A stretch of DNA of 64,000 nucleotides from Rhizobium cauense (GTDB lineage: Bacteria; Pseudomonadota; Alphaproteobacteria; Rhizobiales; Rhizobiaceae): NCBI RefSeq assembly GCF_019511525.1, contig NZ_JAEUAT010000004.1:372001-436000 (forward strand). Direction: 5' to 3'. A program made the position numbers and the translations under genes. The notes beneath the pieces were generated by a model. The model did no database searches. It was given only the letters and a program-made list of their open reading frames with translations, and was not told where the DNA came from. Below are positions 61,013-64,000 of this stretch, piece after piece (the stretch's first letter is position 1; every line of letters begins with the position of its first letter).

Positions 61013-62313
61013 TGAAGGTGCGTGTTGTGACATCGGAAGGTGCTATCCGTCGCCTTACATTGGTGGCTCTTGCGCTTGGTCTCCTTCTTGTAGGTGTCGT
61101 TGGAGGGCTAGCATCAGTGATCCAGATCAACGGTGCGGTGATCGCCCAGGGAACGCTGGTTGTCGACAGCTACGTCAAGCCGGTGCAGCACCAGAAGGGT
61201 GGGACGGTTGGTGAGGTTTTCGTCCGAAACGGCGACCGCGTAAAAGCGGGCCAAACAGTTGTTCATCTGGACGATACCCAGACCAGGGCAAGCCTTGCCA
61301 TTGTAACGCGACGGTTGATGGAACTTGCAGCGCGAACTGCCCGGCTTTCGGCGGAGCGCGACGGCAGTGATGCAATTGTCTTTCCGGCGCTGGTCACCGC
61401 CGCAGCTGCCCAGACAGCATCACTCGTCAGTGGCGAAAGGCGCCTGTTCGAGGACCGGCGTGCGTCCCTCAGTGGACGCCGGGCGCAACTGCGGGAGCGT
61501 GTCCAGCAGCTCGAAATGCAGGCCGAAGGCCTGGGCGCTCAAGACGACGGAAAACGTCGCGCTATCGGGATTATCGAGAAGGAATTGGCTAGTCTCGAGC
61601 CGTTGCTTCGGCAGGGCGCCATACCGGCGACGCGGGTCTTCGCCTTGCAGCGTGACGCAGCCGACCTGACGGGCGAACTCGGCAGCCTCGTCGCCTCGAC
61701 GGCTGAGGTCAAAGGTAAACTCGCGGAAACCCAGCTGCAGATCATCCAGGTGGATGACGATCACCGCAGTGAGGTTTCTGAGCAACTAAGGCAAGCTGAG
61801 AGCGACAGTGGCCAATACGTCGAGCGCCAAATTGCCATTGAGGACGAGCTGAGACACGTCGACATCAAGGCGCCTCAAGACGGTATCGTCCACCAACTCG
61901 CCGTTCACGCAGCGGGAGCGGTGGTTTCGCCCGGTGAGGCGATGATGCAGATCGTGCCTGACCATGATCTGCTAACGCCCGAGCTCAGGCTGTCGCCGCA
62001 GGACATCGATCAGGTTGCTGTCGGTAAGGACGTCAGCCTGCGGTTCTCCGCTTTCAACTACAGGGCGACGCCGGAACTGAGTGCGCGCGTGTCCTCCGTT
62101 TCGGCAGATCTGACGACGGACACGCATTCCGGGCAATCCTACTACACCGTTCGGATTGCTGTGCCGCAGGAGGAATGGAAAAGGCTGGGGAAGCTGAAGC
62201 CAATAGCGGGCATGCCCGTCGAGGCCTTCATTGAAACCGGAGAGCGGACAGCACTCGGATACCTTGCCAAGCCGTTTGCGGACCAGTTGGCCCGCGCATT
62301 TCGGGAGGAATAG
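61012..62313 (+). CDS. prsE: Type I secretion membrane fusion protein PrsE
   Basis: 433 aa HlyD-family protein. One membrane helix (about 12-40), a biotinyl-lipoyl-like half motif (GTLVVDSYVKPVQHQKGGTVGEVFVRNGDRVKAGQTVVHLDDTQT), a long coiled coil (about 90-270) and the HlyD C-terminal beta barrel with VKAPQDGIVHQL-type sequence (DIKAPQDGIVHQLAVHAAGAVVSPGEAMMQIVP). It links PrsD to the outer membrane channel. Confidence 0.93.
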   Translation: MKVRVVTSEGAIRRLTLVALALGLLLVGVVGGLASVIQINGAVIAQGTLVVDSYVKPVQHQKGGTVGEVFVRNGDRVKAGQTVVHLDDTQTRASLAIVTRRLMELAARTARLSAERDGSDAIVFPALVTAAAAQTASLVSGERRLFEDRRASLSGRRAQLRERVQQLEMQAEGLGAQDDGKRRAIGIIEKELASLEPLLRQGAIPATRVFALQRDAADLTGELGSLVASTAEVKGKLAETQLQIIQVDDDHRSEVSEQLRQAESDSGQYVERQIAIEDELRHVDIKAPQDGIVHQLAVHAAGAVVSPGEAMMQIVPDHDLLTPELRLSPQDIDQVAVGKDVSLRFSAFNYRATPELSARVSSVSADLTTDTHSGQSYYTVRIAVPQEEWKRLGKLKPIAGMPVEAFIETGERTALGYLAKPFADQLARAFREE

Positions 62314-62370
62314 TTGCAGCCACGGGAGGAGAGAAACCGTTGATCCGCATCAAAACCAAAGGAGATGATA

Positions 62371-63801
62371 ATGGCAAAGTCGATAACGAATGCCGTCGGC
62401 CAACCGCTTTACTATAGTGGCACCTCAACCGCATGGTTTTCTGCCACCGGCTCCGGCCCGGTGCTGAACGGCACATCAGGCAATGATTCCATATGGGGTG
62501 ACAGTTCCGTCAACGTGACCATGCATGGGGGAACCGGCGACGACATCTACTACCTCTATTCGGGCATCAATCGCGCCGTGGAGGCGCCTGGTGCGGGTGT
62601 CGACACGATCAGCACCTGGATGAGCTATACGCTGCCTGAAAATTTTGAGAACCTGACTGTGACTGGCAATGGGCGCTATGCGTTCGGAAACGCGCAGGAC
62701 AACATCATTTCCGGGGCGTCCGGAAGTCAAACGATCGATGGCCGTGCCGGAAACGACGTGCTGATTGGCGGCGGTGGCGCGGACACATTCATCCTTACCC
62801 GAGGGAACGGAAGCGACCTGATCGTCGATTTCAGCAGTGACGATACCGTCCGGTTAAACAGCTACGGGCTTTCATCCTTTCAGCAGGTTCTGGCCCATAC
62901 CACTCAGGAAGGCGCCAATCTCAGGCTCGATCTTGGTGGTGGTGAGAGCGTCGTTTTTACCAACACGGAGATTTCGGACCTTCAGGCCAGCCAATTCCAG
63001 CTGACCCTGGACCGTTCCCACCTTGCCCTGACTTTCGCCGACGATTTCAACAGCCTATCGCTGCGCAATGGAGATCAGGGAACGTGGGATGCGAAATTCT
63101 GGTGGGCGCCGGAGCGAGGGAGCACGCTTTCGGGCAATGGCGAACTACAGTGGTACATCAACCCGTCCTATGCACCGACCGCAGCGGCAAATCCGTTCTC
63201 GATCAACAACGGCGTCCTTACAATCTCCGCAGAGCCAGCCTCGCAAGCAATCCAGTCCCAGATCAACGGCTATGACTACACGTCAGGCTTGTTGAACACT
63301 CATTCTTCCTTTGCGCAGACTTACGGCTACTTCGAAATCCGGGCAGACATGCCGACCGAGCAAGGTGTGTGGCCGGCATTCTGGCTCCTGCCTGAAGACG
63401 GCTCCTGGCCGCCGGAGCTCGATGTCGTCGAAATGCGCGGGCAGGAGCCAAACACGGTCAATGCCACCGTTCACACCAATGAGAGCGGGGCGCATACGAT
63501 GACGTCATTTCCCGTGAAAGTGCCCTCCACTGACGGGTTCCACAACTATGGCGTCCTCTGGGACGAGGACCATATAACGTGGTACTTCGACGACGTCGCT
63601 GTCGCCCAGACAGACACCCCTGCCGACATGCATGACCCCATGTACATGCTAGTGAATCTTGCCATTGGCGGTCCGGCAGGGACACCTGCCAACGGTCTGG
63701 CAAACGGTTCGGAGATGCATATCGACTATATCAGGGCATACGCGCTCGCAGACAGTCCGGCCGCTGCGACCGCAAGCTCGGGTACCGACTGGCACATCTG
63801 A
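62371..63801 (+). CDS. exsH: Secreted GH16 endo-beta-glycanase with RTX repeats (ExsH/PlyA-like)
   Basis: 476 aa. The N-terminal half has RTX Ca2+-binding nonapeptides (GTSGNDSIWGD, GGTGDDIYYL, GRAGNDVLIGGGGADTFIL) and no cleavable signal. The C-terminal half (about 220-470) is a glycoside hydrolase family 16 domain with catalytic ELDVVE near residues 349-354. The protein is the expected PrsDE cargo that shortens succinoglycan-type exopolysaccharide. The ATG at 62371 is six bases after AAAGGAG; the ATG at 62365 touches the ribosome site. The symbol is by analogy; R. leguminosarum PlyA is the other close model. Confidence 0.88.
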   Translation: MAKSITNAVGQPLYYSGTSTAWFSATGSGPVLNGTSGNDSIWGDSSVNVTMHGGTGDDIYYLYSGINRAVEAPGAGVDTISTWMSYTLPENFENLTVTGNGRYAFGNAQDNIISGASGSQTIDGRAGNDVLIGGGGADTFILTRGNGSDLIVDFSSDDTVRLNSYGLSSFQQVLAHTTQEGANLRLDLGGGESVVFTNTEISDLQASQFQLTLDRSHLALTFADDFNSLSLRNGDQGTWDAKFWWAPERGSTLSGNGELQWYINPSYAPTAAANPFSINNGVLTISAEPASQAIQSQINGYDYTSGLLNTHSSFAQTYGYFEIRADMPTEQGVWPAFWLLPEDGSWPPELDVVEMRGQEPNTVNATVHTNESGAHTMTSFPVKVPSTDGFHNYGVLWDEDHITWYFDDVAVAQTDTPADMHDPMYMLVNLAIGGPAGTPANGLANGSEMHIDYIRAYALADSPAAATASSGTDWHI

Positions 63802-63884
63802 TGGAAACAAAATTGGCGGAGTTGCCATAGTAGCTGCGAGCGGTGCCGGCGTGGGCTTTCTTTTGCCTAGGTCGATCCGCTTTG

Positions 63885-63921
63885 ATATCGCGAACGCCTA
63901 TCGCGCAGGCGTTCGCGATAT
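63885..63921. repeat. 15-bp perfect stem-loop downstream of the glycanase gene
   Basis: ATATCGCGAACGCCT (63885-63899) and AGGCGTTCGCGATAT (63907-63921) form a perfect 15-bp stem with a 7-base loop. It is followed by TTGTTCC, a weak T-tract. It may end the prsD-prsE-exsH transcript or be a dispersed palindromic element. Confidence 0.75.
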
Positions 63922-63976
63922 TGTTCCTATCCGTTCGAGCTTCTGTCGAGGGGAACTCAAGTCGACGGAGGGCGAT

Positions 63977-64000
63977 ATGGTGTTATATCTTTTTCACACG
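63977..64000 (+). CDS. Possible start of a further gene, cut by window edge
   Basis: ATG at 63977 is four bases after GGAGGG and reads MVLYLFHT to the edge. Only eight codons are visible, so this rests mainly on the ribosome site. Confidence 0.3.

Noticed and set aside
1..64000. CRISPR arrays, tRNA or rRNA genes, insertion sequences, replication origin
   Set aside because: I looked for regularly spaced repeats, cloverleaf ends, transposase motifs and RepABC-type genes and saw none.

Overview
The window looks like a chromid or megaplasmid segment of a Rhizobiaceae alphaproteobacterium close to Ensifer/Sinorhizobium or Rhizobium. This rests on gene content. SyrB-like regulators, a PmtA-type phospholipid N-methyltransferase, a PrsD/PrsE secretion system beside an ExsH-like glycanase, DUF982 and DUF1127 small proteins and a complete minCDE operon occur together. 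From general knowledge, minCDE sits on the secondary replicon in several rhizobia. I saw no rRNA, tRNA, CRISPR array, insertion sequence or replication gene.

Layout. 0-2.3 kb: start of a yeaH-like gene and prkA (reading left) behind a motif matching a general-stress (EcfG/RpoE2) promoter. 2.5-8.3 kb: metabolic and efflux genes (gabD, a YigZ-family protein, a luciferase-like oxidoreductase, an EmrB-type MFS pump). 8.5-16.5 kb: an AraC-type regulator below a tightly overlapped six-gene signalling operon. It encodes a GGDEF-EAL protein, a degenerate GHKL-like protein, a STAS-methyltransferase fusion, a membrane SpoIIE/PP2C phosphatase, a GHKL kinase-like protein and a STAS protein, and is the most unusual system here. 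16.8-20.1 kb: E1 (alpha-beta fused) and E2 of a 2-oxoacid dehydrogenase. 20.4-24.5 kb: small regulators and minCDE behind a perfect CtrA box. 24.6-30.4 kb: a TetR gene facing a three-subunit molybdenum hydroxylase operon across a perfect 20-bp palindrome, then an agmatinase-family gene. 30.4-34.5 kb: a two-component flavin monooxygenase, a small gene behind a second CtrA box, and an Old Yellow Enzyme.

34.9-44.3 kb is accessory in character: small hypothetical genes, a cytoplasmic HtrA-like protease, a large SF1 helicase, an extra panD with a C-terminal extension, a pmtA and three tandem SyrB-like genes that share a C-terminal leucine/arginine coiled coil. 44.4-49.3 kb: two overlapping regulators (GntR/UTRA and LysR) facing a polar amino acid ABC importer, with a GntR-type operator between them. 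49.7-52.1 kb: a TIM-barrel isomerase, then a carboxymuconolactone-decarboxylase-like gene with its ECF41 sigma factor and a match to the ECF41 promoter. 52.2-57.9 kb: a PHO box followed by an ABC importer, a glycerophosphodiesterase and, convergent, an inositol-monophosphatase-family gene. Together these suggest scavenging of a glycerophosphodiester such as glycerophosphoinositol under phosphate limitation. 58-64 kb: an L,D-transpeptidase and the prsD-prsE-glycanase cassette for exopolysaccharide trimming.

Several genes appear to use TTG starts, three of them in TTGA stop/start overlaps. All functions come from reading protein motifs and gene context by eye; no database search was run.
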